Shown here: positions 26,064 to 33,763 of the stretch, one piece after another | How the letters are laid out: each line of letters begins with the position of its first letter | Numbering within the stretch: position 1 is the stretch's first letter | From: Caulobacteraceae bacterium | GTDB lineage: Bacteria > Pseudomonadota > Alphaproteobacteria > Caulobacterales > Caulobacteraceae | Direction: 5' to 3' | Length of the DNA: 57,965 nucleotides | Assembly (NCBI GenBank): GCA_019695035.1 | Contig: JAIBAU010000018.1 | Coordinates: 1-57,965, forward strand | Translations under genes and position numbers: made by a program | Notes under the pieces: model-generated | Database searches by the model: none | The model's input: only the letters and a program-made list of their open reading frames with translations | What the model was told of the DNA's origin: nothing

Positions 26064-26831
26064 ATAGCTGGGCGGACTCACCTCGGGATGAGGTGTGCCG
26101 TTCTGTAGGTACTGATCGATGGCGGTCAGCAGGATCGCCGCCTTTTCCAGGGTTTGATCCAGCGTGGCCGCGAATGGTCGTTTCGGCTTCGTGAGACGGC
26201 TAAGGAGGCCTTCTCGTTCGGGTGCGGCGAAGGCTTGACCGTGGTGACCGCGTCGGTCCTCGAGGCCCCGGCGGACAAAGAACTGGAACACGGTCCCCGG
26301 CGCCTCCCGGGCAATCCCATAGGATACGGTGAGGCATTCCCACACATCGCCCCGATGCCTGACGAAACCGTTCAGGACCATGCCGGGATAGAACTCATGG
26401 AATTCGGGATGCTCGATCATCGGGCTGAAATCGAGGGCGCGGACCTGGGGGAAGATTTCGTCGCTCACCCGCTGCGCCAGTTGGACGTTCATGGCGCGGG
26501 ATCGCGCCTGACGTTCTGCTCCAGTTCCGTTCAGGCGTGGCTCGAGAACCGTGAAGCGCACGTCTGCGGGGACGGCCTCCTCATCAAGCGGGAGCCCCAC
26601 CAAGCCGGCCGCAAGCTCCTGCGGGACGTTGAAGACGTAGTCGACGTCTTCGTCGCCTGCCGCGGCCTGCTCGCTCAGCAGTCGGTCCCGGATCTGGACG
26701 AAATTCGGCGGTGGGGACCCCTCCACATCGAGATGGTCGACACCCGCATCCGGGTCGTGAACGACCGACCAGATCTGCTCGCCGTTTAGGCTGCCCGAGG
26801 CGGCGCTACATGACGGTGGTCGACGCCTCAC
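26055..26831 (-). CDS. unrecognised protein, divergent from the toxin-like gene
   Basis: Not recognised. The frame encodes up to 258 residues from a GTG at 26831. Protein-like composition begins at about 26789 (NGEQIWSVVHDPDAGVDHL) and includes a DVDYVFNVPQELAAGL block and a charged C-terminus. No ATG and no good Shine-Dalgarno sequence fits a start, and the well-composed part begins just after the upstream gene's stop. This would be explained by translational coupling with the upstream 92-codon gene or by a frameshift that split one longer gene. Its 3' end overlaps mtaB by 9 bases. The 26.1-28.6 kb arrangement suggests an accessory partner (for example immunity) for the divergent toxin-like protein; that is a guess from position. 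Confidence 0.6.
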   Translation of the reverse strand: MRRRPPSCSAASGSLNGEQIWSVVHDPDAGVDHLDVEGSPPPNFVQIRDRLLSEQAAAGDEDVDYVFNVPQELAAGLVGLPLDEEAVPADVRFTVLEPRLNGTGAERQARSRAMNVQLAQRVSDEIFPQVRALDFSPMIEHPEFHEFYPGMVLNGFVRHRGDVWECLTVSYGIAREAPGTVFQFFVRRGLEDRRGHHGQAFAAPEREGLLSRLTKPKRPFAATLDQTLEKAAILLTAIDQYLQNGTPHPEVSPPSYLR

Positions 26832-27084
26832 AGGCCACAACGTCGGCGCCCTCCGACAAGCGCAGTCGCTGCGCTTGGCTGAAGGCGTCGAGCGCTTCGG
26901 CCCGCAGCAGGGCCCATTCGCCGAACTGGGCGGCCGAAATCGGAGCCCAGAGAGACGCATCCAGCTGCCGGGTGTCGAACAGACCGGCGGCTTCAAGCGC
27001 GCGATCCAGGTCGCCCCTGACGGCGATCCATGATTGGCCCAACCTCATTGGCAGCCCCCAGTTGCTTTCTGCAATCGAGTCCAC
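26806..27084 (-). CDS. unrecognised 92-residue protein
   Basis: Not recognised. The GTG at 27084 has a good Shine-Dalgarno sequence (AGGGGGG, 7 bases spacing); an internal ATG at 27048 is the alternative. The product is soluble and acidic with a middle part rich in Ala, Leu and Asp (ALLRAEALDAFSQAQRLRL), and has no signal peptide or membrane segment. It overlaps the downstream gene by 26 bases in another frame. It starts 93 bases from the divergent toxin-like gene, so the two directions share one control region. Confidence 0.6.
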   Translation of the reverse strand: MDSIAESNWGLPMRLGQSWIAVRGDLDRALEAAGLFDTRQLDASLWAPISAAQFGEWALLRAEALDAFSQAQRLRLSEGADVVACEASTTVM

Positions 27085-27123
27085 GGTTCCGCCCCCCTGT
27101 CAAGAACAAAGAATGAACATCAA

Positions 27124-27151
27124 TTGACAAAACGACAAAATGTGCTAGGGT
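27124..27151 (+). promoter_or_regulatory. promoter of the toxin-like gene
   Basis: TTGACA (27124-27129) and TAGGGT (27146-27151) with a 16-base spacer make a sigma-70 promoter with a perfect -35 box. The region is AT-rich against its surroundings. The GTG start with GGAGG follows 26 bases after the -10 box. Confidence 0.6.
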
Positions 27152-27177
27152 GCAATAGGTTCATTGGAGGTGCGGAA

Positions 27178-28590
27178 GTGAGCAGACGGCCACGAGGAAT
27201 TTTGGAATCCATCCGAGCGGAGGGGGACCGGTGGGTGCGGGAACATCAGCGCGAGATCGCCCAAGCGAGAGCGCAGTTTTGGCAAGCCGCCCGCGCGGCT
27301 GCACCGGTCGCGAGGATGGTCTTCCCTGCCGTGTCTCCTCTCGTGCCGGTTGGCCTTCTCCCGGCCAATCCTCCGCGCGCGGTGAACAGGGGGCCCGTGC
27401 GCCAGGGCCGCCCCGCAGCCAGGGTGCGGCCGTCGGCTCCCCCGACGCGCCCCGCCTCTGACGCGAGGGAACTCGCCAATCAGATCAATACGTTGGGCCG
27501 GATCATAGCCAATGACCTCACATTCGACGCCAGGGACCAGCTCGCCGCCTTCATGAACGCCGCCATTGATTTGGGCCAGGGAAGCCACTGGGGAGAGCGT
27601 TACGCAAACCATTTCGCGGCCGAGCCGAATCGGGAAGATCGCGATCAGAGCGATACAATTGCAAGGACCGTCGCCAATGACCTGGCGTTTGGTCAGGCGG
27701 ATCGGTTCGCGGCCTTCATGAACGCCGTCATTGGCTTAGGTGAAGGGAGCAATTTGGGAGAGCGCTTCCATAACAATTATGCGGCCGAACAGGCTCGCAC
27801 CAGATACGACGCACAGCATCGTCGGGTCGCCACGAACGTGGGTCATGTCGGCGCGGTCGGACTGGTGGCCGCCGAAAGCGCACCCGCTGCCGTCGCGAAC
27901 GCGTGGAAATTCGCCTCGCGCGAAGGCTTGGCTTGGCTCGCAGGTGGAGGGCTTGTGGGCGCAGGAACTCAGCTCGCGACCAACCCTCGATCATCCCCCG
28001 GGGACCTGGCGGGTGCGACGGTCGGAGGCGTGGCGGGCGCCGCGGCTCGACATCTCGGTCCTGGACCGGCTGCGGCCATCGACGGCGCGGCGACGTCGGC
28101 GGTTCAGGATCTCTTCAACGGTCGGCCGGTTTCCCTGCAGGACGCTGCGCGCAGCGCGGCGCAGGGCCGCTATGTAGGGGGCGCTGCAGGGGCTTTCGGC
28201 CGTCGCGGCTCCAACAGTCTTTCCCCCTTCCGAAAAGGCCAGCTCGGCGAGCAGCTTGGGCGCTGGAGGAGCGCCCTGAATGGCATGGCGCGCGAACAGG
28301 GTCCAAAGACTCGTGATCAGCTCGCCAGCGGTGGATATTGGGTTCCGGATGGACGGCACGGCCTCATCCGCTTCGAAGACAAGTTCGGCTACTCCGCTCG
28401 CCTTTCTCGGGCGCAGAGACGAGCGATGGCGGAGCTTGGCGACAACTTCATACTCTACCACACAACCCCCGACGACATCGGCCGCCTGGCTGGCCTGCTC
28501 GGGGGCGGTCGCGGGGCTCCCTTCGAAGACGACTGGACGGCCCGGTGGAGGCCAGAACCGCCGGTTTACTTCGACGCGCCTCCCCATTGA
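27178..28590 (+). CDS. putative polymorphic-toxin-type protein with PD-(D/E)xK-like nuclease end
   Basis: A 470-residue protein from a GTG with GGAGG upstream. Parts in order: a basic amphipathic N-terminus (1-45); a Pro/Arg linker (50-95); two tandem repeats at 106-148 and 161-203 sharing 24 of 41 aligned positions (ANDL-x-F, AAFMNA, LG-x-GS, GER, AAE); a Gly/Ala-rich hydrophobic stretch (225-345); and a C-terminal domain (347-440). This last has Pro390-Asp391, then eight residues, then Glu400-Asp401-Lys402, and a conserved-looking Gln413 in SRAQRRA, which fits the PD-(D/E)xK nuclease core. Family membership and toxicity are inferences. There is no immunity gene downstream on the same strand; two unknown genes diverge from it. 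Confidence 0.75.
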   Translation: MSRRPRGILESIRAEGDRWVREHQREIAQARAQFWQAARAAAPVARMVFPAVSPLVPVGLLPANPPRAVNRGPVRQGRPAARVRPSAPPTRPASDARELANQINTLGRIIANDLTFDARDQLAAFMNAAIDLGQGSHWGERYANHFAAEPNREDRDQSDTIARTVANDLAFGQADRFAAFMNAVIGLGEGSNLGERFHNNYAAEQARTRYDAQHRRVATNVGHVGAVGLVAAESAPAAVANAWKFASREGLAWLAGGGLVGAGTQLATNPRSSPGDLAGATVGGVAGAAARHLGPGPAAAIDGAATSAVQDLFNGRPVSLQDAARSAAQGRYVGGAAGAFGRRGSNSLSPFRKGQLGEQLGRWRSALNGMAREQGPKTRDQLASGGYWVPDGRHGLIRFEDKFGYSARLSRAQRRAMAELGDNFILYHTTPDDIGRLAGLLGGGRGAPFEDDWTARWRPEPPVYFDAPPH

Positions 28591-28612
28591 GCCAGTGCGC
28601 GGGGGAGGGCCG

Positions 28613-29866
28613 TCACACCAGTTTGTCGGCCCTCCTCAGCTGCGGGAACCACCAGGCCCAGAGACCACAGGAGGCGACCGCTCCGACGCCCCCGAAAACC
28701 GCAGCCCCAACCGGGCCCAGGAGGCGCGCAGCAATGCCGCTCTCGAACTCGCCCAGTTCGTTGGACGCCCCGATGAACAGCATGGACACGGAACTGACCC
28801 GGCCTCGCATGTGATCTGGCGTCGCGATCTGGATCAGCGTCTGCCGGATGTTCACGCTGATCATGTCGGCGGCTCCCGCGATAAACAGGGCGGCCACCGA
28901 TAGCCAGAGCCAGGTCGACACGCCGAACGCAACGGTGGCCACTCCGAACACAGCCACGGAGCCGAACATCCAGGCTCCGGCATTGCGGGTGATGGTCCAT
29001 CTCCAGAGCATCAAGGTAATCAGCAGCGCGCCGCCGCCAAACGCCGCGCGCATCAGACCGTATCCCTCAGGTCCGACATGCAGGATGTCGCGCGCGTAGA
29101 TGGGCACCAGGAGGGTTGCTCCGCCGAGCAGGACGGCGGCCAGGTCCAGCGAGATGGAGCCAAAGACGATCTTGTTGTTCCAGACATAGGCCACGCCCTC
29201 CTTGATCAGCGTCCAGCGCGAGCCTTCCTGGCGCTCTGGCCGGGTCGAGGCGCGAATCAGCCAGATGAGGATGGCGGCGAAAAGGAACAGGGCGAGAGCC
29301 GCGGCATAGGCCGCCCAGGGCGAGATACTGATCAGCGGCCCGGCCAGGGCAGGGCCCGCAATCGAACCCAGCAGGAAAGCCAAAGACGAAGTGACGATCG
29401 CTCGGGGCAACGCCTTCCTTGGCACCAGCATTGGCAGCATCGCCTGGCTGGCCGGCGCCAGGTAGGCCCGACTGGCCCCGAACAGGGCCGCTACGGCCAG
29501 CAGGGACCACAGGGGTGCATCGCCGTGCAATGTTAGGCCGAGGAATAGAGCTGCGCACAGGGCCTCCGCGCAAACGCATAGAGCCATCACGGTCTTGCGG
29601 TCATGCCGGTCGGCGGTTTCACCCGCCGGGAGGGTAAGAGCCAGCAAGGGCAGGAACTGCATCAAGCCGACGAGCGAGACGTAAAGCGCCGCCTCGGGGA
29701 TAGAGTAGTGTCGCAGCCGGGCGACATCGTAGACCTGCCAAAGCAGGGTCGCGCCTTGAATCTGGATCGCCAGCACGGCGGCCGTACGAGCGAACCACAG
29801 CAACCGGAAATCCTGTATGCGGAACGGGTTGTCCGACGGCTGCGGATCCGGGGGCGGTTCGATCAC
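28613..29866 (-). CDS. MFS transporter
   Basis: A 417-residue major facilitator protein with about twelve transmembrane helices. The loop 2-3 motif is present as GETADRHDRKTVM (near residues 82-94), and a second GRVSSVS loop lies in the C-terminal half. The pattern resembles the MFS_3/EntS-like exporter group, so efflux is more likely than uptake; the substrate is unknown. Its start overlaps the cupin stop by 4 bases, which couples the two genes. It converges with the toxin-like gene 22 bases away. Confidence 0.9.
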   Translation of the reverse strand: MIEPPPDPQPSDNPFRIQDFRLLWFARTAAVLAIQIQGATLLWQVYDVARLRHYSIPEAALYVSLVGLMQFLPLLALTLPAGETADRHDRKTVMALCVCAEALCAALFLGLTLHGDAPLWSLLAVAALFGASRAYLAPASQAMLPMLVPRKALPRAIVTSSLAFLLGSIAGPALAGPLISISPWAAYAAALALFLFAAILIWLIRASTRPERQEGSRWTLIKEGVAYVWNNKIVFGSISLDLAAVLLGGATLLVPIYARDILHVGPEGYGLMRAAFGGGALLITLMLWRWTITRNAGAWMFGSVAVFGVATVAFGVSTWLWLSVAALFIAGAADMISVNIRQTLIQIATPDHMRGRVSSVSMLFIGASNELGEFESGIAARLLGPVGAAVFGGVGAVASCGLWAWWFPQLRRADKLV

Positions 29867-30333
29867 TTGGTGCGGCGTCCCTGATCCGGATAGGGCGTGC
29901 CGTCCTTGTGTCGAAAGCCGCCGCCGAAGATCATGTCGATGTCCGGGTAGACTCCGCTGTCGCCGCCGGGGGCGCGCGTCCCCACCTCGAGCAGGACGGC
30001 CTCGCGTCCAGAGCGGTTGATCAGATGGTGGCCGTTCTCCTCACCCGCCTTGAAACCGGCACAGTCGCCGGACCGCAGCACGGTCTCGCCGCTGTCATCG
30101 ATCAAGACCACCTCGCCCTCGACGACCCAGACAAATTCGTCCTCTCCCCTGTGCCAATGGCGCTGACTGGACCAGTCTCCGTCGGCTAGGCGCAGGAGGT
30201 TCACCCCGAACTGGTCGAGGCCCGCCGCGTCGCCCAGGCGCCAGCGGCGGCGCCCCAGGCAGGGTTCGGCATAGGGATCCGGATATCCGGTTCCGTGGCC
30301 AGTAGGCGCTTTTTCGATATCGATCTTGGGCAT
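29863..30333 (-). CDS. cupin domain protein
   Basis: A 156-residue single-cupin protein. The first cupin motif is visible as HWHRGEDEFVWVVEGEVVLI, with His, His, Glu as probable metal ligands, and the second as GHHLINRSGREAVLLEVG. The ATG at 30333 starts a natural N-terminus (MPKIDIEKAPTGHGTGYPDP). Such proteins can be isomerases or small-molecule binders; the role is open. It is transcribed with the MFS gene downstream and divergently from dapE, 42 bases away, so the two starts share a compact control region. Confidence 0.9.
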   Translation of the reverse strand: MPKIDIEKAPTGHGTGYPDPYAEPCLGRRRWRLGDAAGLDQFGVNLLRLADGDWSSQRHWHRGEDEFVWVVEGEVVLIDDSGETVLRSGDCAGFKAGEENGHHLINRSGREAVLLEVGTRAPGGDSGVYPDIDMIFGGGFRHKDGTPYPDQGRRTK

Positions 30334-30375
30334 CGGGCCTTCTCCGGGCGAGCGGCGGCGCTTAAACGGGAGGCC

Positions 30376-31527
30376 ATGAGCCTCGATCCCGTTCTGCTGG
30401 CACGCGACCTGATCCGCAAGCCATCTGTCACGCCAATCGACGCCGGCGCGATGGACGTGCTGCAAGAGCGGCTCGCCGCTATGGGGTTCGCCTGCCGCCG
30501 GATGAAGTTCGGCGATGTCGAAAATCTCTACGCCCGGCGGGGAACAGCGTCGCCCAACCTCTGCTTTGCGGGGCACACTGACGTCGTGCCGCCCGGCGAT
30601 CACCACGCTTGGCGCGTCGATCCGTTCGACGCTCACATCGACGACGGCGTGCTGGTCGGCCGCGGAGCGGTGGACATGAAGGGCGGCATCGCCGCCTGGG
30701 TCGCTGCGGTGGATCGCATCGGTGAGACGCCGGGGTCGCTCTCCTTCCTGATAACCGGGGACGAGGAAGGAGTGGCGCTGGATGGCACCCGGAAGGTTGT
30801 CGCCCTGCTGCAGGAAGAAGGCGAACGGATCGACCATTGCCTGGTGGGCGAGCCCTCGTCCGTCCACAGGCTCGGCGACACGATCAAGATCGGTCGGCGC
30901 GGCAGCCTCAACGTGTGGATCACCGTCACCGGGCGGCAGGGGCACGTGGCCTACCCCGAGCGGGCGCGAAACCCCATTCCGGTGCTGATCGAACTGCTCG
31001 ACCGTCTAAAAGACCGCCATCTCGACCGGGGCTATCCCTCCTTCCCGCCGTCGAACCTAGAGCTGACCACGGTCGATGTGGGGAATCCGGCGACCAACGT
31101 GATTCCGGCGAGCGCCCGGGCCCGATTCAACATCCGGTTCAATCCGTCCTGGAATGGCGAGCGGCTGATGGACTGGATCCGGACCGAGGCCCGGGCGGTG
31201 GAATCCGAAAATGAGGGCTGTTCGGTTTCGCTCGAGTTTCTGCACTCGGGGGACGCGTTCCTGACCGAGCCCGGCCCTTTCGTGGACCTTGTGCTTGGCG
31301 CTATCGAGGCGGAACTGGGAGTGCAGGCCGATCCCAATACGAAGGGCGGAACCTCCGACGCACGCTTTATCCGCGCCCTTTGTCCCGTGCTGGAATTCGG
31401 TCTCGTCGGCCAGACCATGCACCAGATCGACGAGCGTGTTCCGCTCGAGGAGATCCATCGTCTCAGCGGCGCCTATGAGCGGATCATCCGGGAGTACTTC
31501 GACCACTTCGCGGGCAGGGGTCGATGA
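30376..31527 (+). CDS. dapE: succinyl-diaminopimelate desuccinylase
   Basis: A 383-residue M20 metallohydrolase that removes succinate from N-succinyl-LL-diaminopimelate. Di-zinc and catalytic residues are visible: His67 and Asp69 (FAGHTDVVPPG), Asp100 (GRGAVDMKGG) and Glu130-Glu131 (ITGDEEG). The dimerisation domain and a C-terminal His (LVGQTMHQIDERV) follow. ATG at 30376 is preceded by GGGAGG. The stop overlaps the start of the DUF4126 gene (ATGA). It works between DapD/DapC and DapF, and dapD and dapF are both encoded in this window. Confidence 0.97.
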   Translation: MSLDPVLLARDLIRKPSVTPIDAGAMDVLQERLAAMGFACRRMKFGDVENLYARRGTASPNLCFAGHTDVVPPGDHHAWRVDPFDAHIDDGVLVGRGAVDMKGGIAAWVAAVDRIGETPGSLSFLITGDEEGVALDGTRKVVALLQEEGERIDHCLVGEPSSVHRLGDTIKIGRRGSLNVWITVTGRQGHVAYPERARNPIPVLIELLDRLKDRHLDRGYPSFPPSNLELTTVDVGNPATNVIPASARARFNIRFNPSWNGERLMDWIRTEARAVESENEGCSVSLEFLHSGDAFLTEPGPFVDLVLGAIEAELGVQADPNTKGGTSDARFIRALCPVLEFGLVGQTMHQIDERVPLEEIHRLSGAYERIIREYFDHFAGRGR

Positions 31528-32126
31528 TCGAAACTTACGTCCTTCCGATCCTGCTGGGCCTCGGACTGGCCGCCTCGACGGGGCTGCGCACCTTCCTGCC
31601 CCTGCTCATGCTGGCCGGCGCCGGGCGGTTGGGCCTGTTCGGCGTGGAGATCAACGACCAGATGGCCTGGTTGACTGGCGACCTTGCCTTGCTTGCCCTC
31701 GGCGTCGCCACCGTGGTCGAGCTGATCGGCGACAAGGTCCCCGCCATCGACCATGCCCTTCACGCAGTGGGCTTCGTCACACGACCCCTCGCAGCGGCGG
31801 CCGCCGCCTACGCGGTCTTTGGGGGGATGGACCCCGCCGTCGGCGCGATCGTTGCGGTCATCGTCGGCGCACCGACAGCGCTCGCTTTCAATGCAGCGCA
31901 GGGCGGAACACGGATAGCCTCGACCGCGACCACGGGTGGCCTCGGAAATCCCATCGTCTCGACCATCGAGGACGGCCTCTCGATCGGGACCGTGCTGATC
32001 AGCTTTCTGGTCCCGTTCCTCATTCCGTTCATTCTGCTGGGCTTGTTGTGGCTGGTTTTCTTCCTGGCCAGTCGGGTGACGCGAAGCCCTAGGCCCACGT
32101 CTCGCGGAACCAGCGTCGGAAGTTGA
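31524..32126 (+). CDS. DUF4126 family membrane protein
   Basis: A 200-residue integral membrane protein with about five hydrophobic segments. The N-terminal LLGLGLAASTGLRTFLPLL and the middle GDKVPAIDHALHAVG block are typical of the DUF4126 family, whose function is unknown. It is coupled to dapE by an ATGA overlap. Its 3' end overlaps the convergent M19 gene by 38 bases, so both C-termini are encoded in the same DNA. Confidence 0.87.
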   Translation: MIETYVLPILLGLGLAASTGLRTFLPLLMLAGAGRLGLFGVEINDQMAWLTGDLALLALGVATVVELIGDKVPAIDHALHAVGFVTRPLAAAAAAYAVFGGMDPAVGAIVAVIVGAPTALAFNAAQGGTRIASTATTGGLGNPIVSTIEDGLSIGTVLISFLVPFLIPFILLGLLWLVFFLASRVTRSPRPTSRGTSVGS

Positions 32127-33204
32127 GGCCGAGCACCTTCTCGATGGTGCGGTCCCGGTACCCCCGCTTGCGCAACTCGTGGGCGATCACCGCGGCGCGG
32201 TCGGAGCGGTTCAGCCCCTCGACGAAGGGCGGCGGACCTTCTCCCGGCGCCGCGATGCCGGCATCCTTTCGGCGCTTCGTTTCGGCCGCCCAGGCCTCAA
32301 GGGTCTCGGGCGATGTGTCGAAGGCTGTGAGAATGGCGTCGGAACCGATGCCGACATGGTCCTCGCCGGCGACCCGGAGAGCATGGGTCATGTGCGCCAG
32401 GTAGTCCTCAATGGTGGGTTGCCGAACGCCGCCGTTGAGAAAAGACAGTTCGAAGATGCCCACGACTCCGCCCTGGTCCGCGAGACGTTTCAGAACTGCG
32501 TCCGTCTTGTTGCGGGGATTGTCATGCACGGCCTTGCAGCCCGCATGGGTAATCGAAACCGGCCTGCGGCTGGCGGCCATGATGTCCAGACTCGACTTGT
32601 CGTCGGCGTGGGCGATGTCGATGGCGACGCGATTGAGGTTCATCGACGCGACGGCCTGGCGGCCCAGGTCGGTGAGGCCATGCGACGGCGCGGGCGACAT
32701 GACGCCCGACGCCCACTGGGACGGAAGGTTGTAGGAGAGCTGCATGACCTTGACCCCCCGGTTGGCGAACTCGGCCACACGCTCCGGACGGCCCTCGTGC
32801 ATTTCGACACTTTCGAAGGAATAGATGATCCCGATCCGGTTTGTGCGCTTGCACAGATCGATGTCGGCGACAGAGCGCACCTGCATCAGCAGGTCCGGCA
32901 TGAGTGCAATCGCCCGATCGTAGGCGGCCAGTTCCTCGACGGTATCGGCATAGGAACTGCCAGACCCGCCCATGGACACCTTCAACGCCGAAAGTCCCGA
33001 AGCGCGGAACTCGGCGACGACCTCTTCGGGCAGGCGGTTCTTGTCATCGAGAGGCGGAACCAGATTGCCGTTTATGACGAGCGCGCGACGAAAGAACGCG
33101 GCCTCGCGCTCCTCGATGCTCGCGGCGAAGGCGGGAGCGGAGATGAGGCCGGCGGCCGCAAGCCCTCCAAGGACGATCTGGCGACGAGCGAGCGCGATGG
33201 GCAT
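32089..33204 (-). CDS. M19 (membrane dipeptidase) family protein lacking two metal ligands
   Basis: A 371-residue protein of the M19 renal-dipeptidase family with a Tat-like signal (ARRQIVLGGLAAAGLISAP, residues 6-24). Later family features are present: GLTDLGRQAV at 176-185, His199 (DIAHAD), His220 (SITHAG), HDNPRN, and Asp289 in GIGSDA. The N-terminal His-x-Asp pair that binds zinc in known members (in a DGHNDLP-like motif) is replaced by Gly46 and Leu48 (VINGNLVPP). Only one metal site may be left, so activity may differ or be lost. It is divergent from the MarR gene. Confidence 0.85.
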   Translation of the reverse strand: MPIALARRQIVLGGLAAAGLISAPAFAASIEEREAAFFRRALVINGNLVPPLDDKNRLPEEVVAEFRASGLSALKVSMGGSGSSYADTVEELAAYDRAIALMPDLLMQVRSVADIDLCKRTNRIGIIYSFESVEMHEGRPERVAEFANRGVKVMQLSYNLPSQWASGVMSPAPSHGLTDLGRQAVASMNLNRVAIDIAHADDKSSLDIMAASRRPVSITHAGCKAVHDNPRNKTDAVLKRLADQGGVVGIFELSFLNGGVRQPTIEDYLAHMTHALRVAGEDHVGIGSDAILTAFDTSPETLEAWAAETKRRKDAGIAAPGEGPPPFVEGLNRSDRAAVIAHELRKRGYRDRTIEKVLGLNFRRWFRETWA

Positions 33205-33242
33205 TGGTGTCTCCTTGAAGGCGATCCATTGCCGGGATATGA

Positions 33243-33254
33243 GTAAGGACTTAC
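33243..33254. promoter_or_regulatory. small palindrome before the MarR gene
   Basis: GTAAG-GA-CTTAC is a 5+5 inverted repeat between the divergent M19 and MarR genes. It is a possible MarR operator. If real, it favours the later MarR start at 33266. Confidence 0.35.
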
Positions 33255-33265
33255 GGATTCGTCAA

Positions 33266-33763
33266 ATGAATGATTCGCAAGACTTCGGCGATTTCCTTCA
33301 CAGCATGGGCGGCGCGGCGCTCGGAGCCTGGCTGCGGAGGTTGTCGGATCGTGTCGATCGGGAGGCGGGGCGGGTCTACGACGAAGCCGGCGTCGAGTTT
33401 GAGCAACGCTGGTTCGGCCTCCTGAACCAGCTGGCCCTGCACGGCGCCAGCAGCGTGGGACAGATCGCGTCGGCGCTGGGAGTCAGCCACGTGGCGGTCA
33501 GCCAGGTGCGGGCGACAGTCGAAAAGGCGGGGTTGGTGATCAGCGAAGCGGACCCCAATGATCGGCGCTCCAGGACGCTTCGCCTGACCCCCCGGGGGCA
33601 GCAACTTTACCTCGAGATGGCGCCGCTTTGGGAAAAGCTGGCCCTGTCCGCCGTGGAGCTGGATCGAGAGGCCGGCGGGGTAGTGCACGCCTTGGCGCGG
33701 CTCGAGCGCGCCCTCGACCGACGCTCCCTCGCCGACCGTGTCAATCGTAAAGGATCCCGGTGA
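33266..33763 (+). CDS. MarR family transcriptional regulator
   Basis: A 165-residue winged-helix regulator (174 residues if the ATG at 33239 is used). The HTH is at about 60-110: GQIASALGVSHVAVSQVRAT is the recognition part, and the wing carries the MarR hallmark DPNDRRSRTLRLTPRG. Helices at both ends give the dimer interface. Ligand and targets are unknown; the divergent M19 gene and its own promoter are the nearest candidates. The 3' end overlaps convergent truA by 23 bases. Confidence 0.88.
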   Translation: MNDSQDFGDFLHSMGGAALGAWLRRLSDRVDREAGRVYDEAGVEFEQRWFGLLNQLALHGASSVGQIASALGVSHVAVSQVRATVEKAGLVISEADPNDRRSRTLRLTPRGQQLYLEMAPLWEKLALSAVELDREAGGVVHALARLERALDRRSLADRVNRKGSR

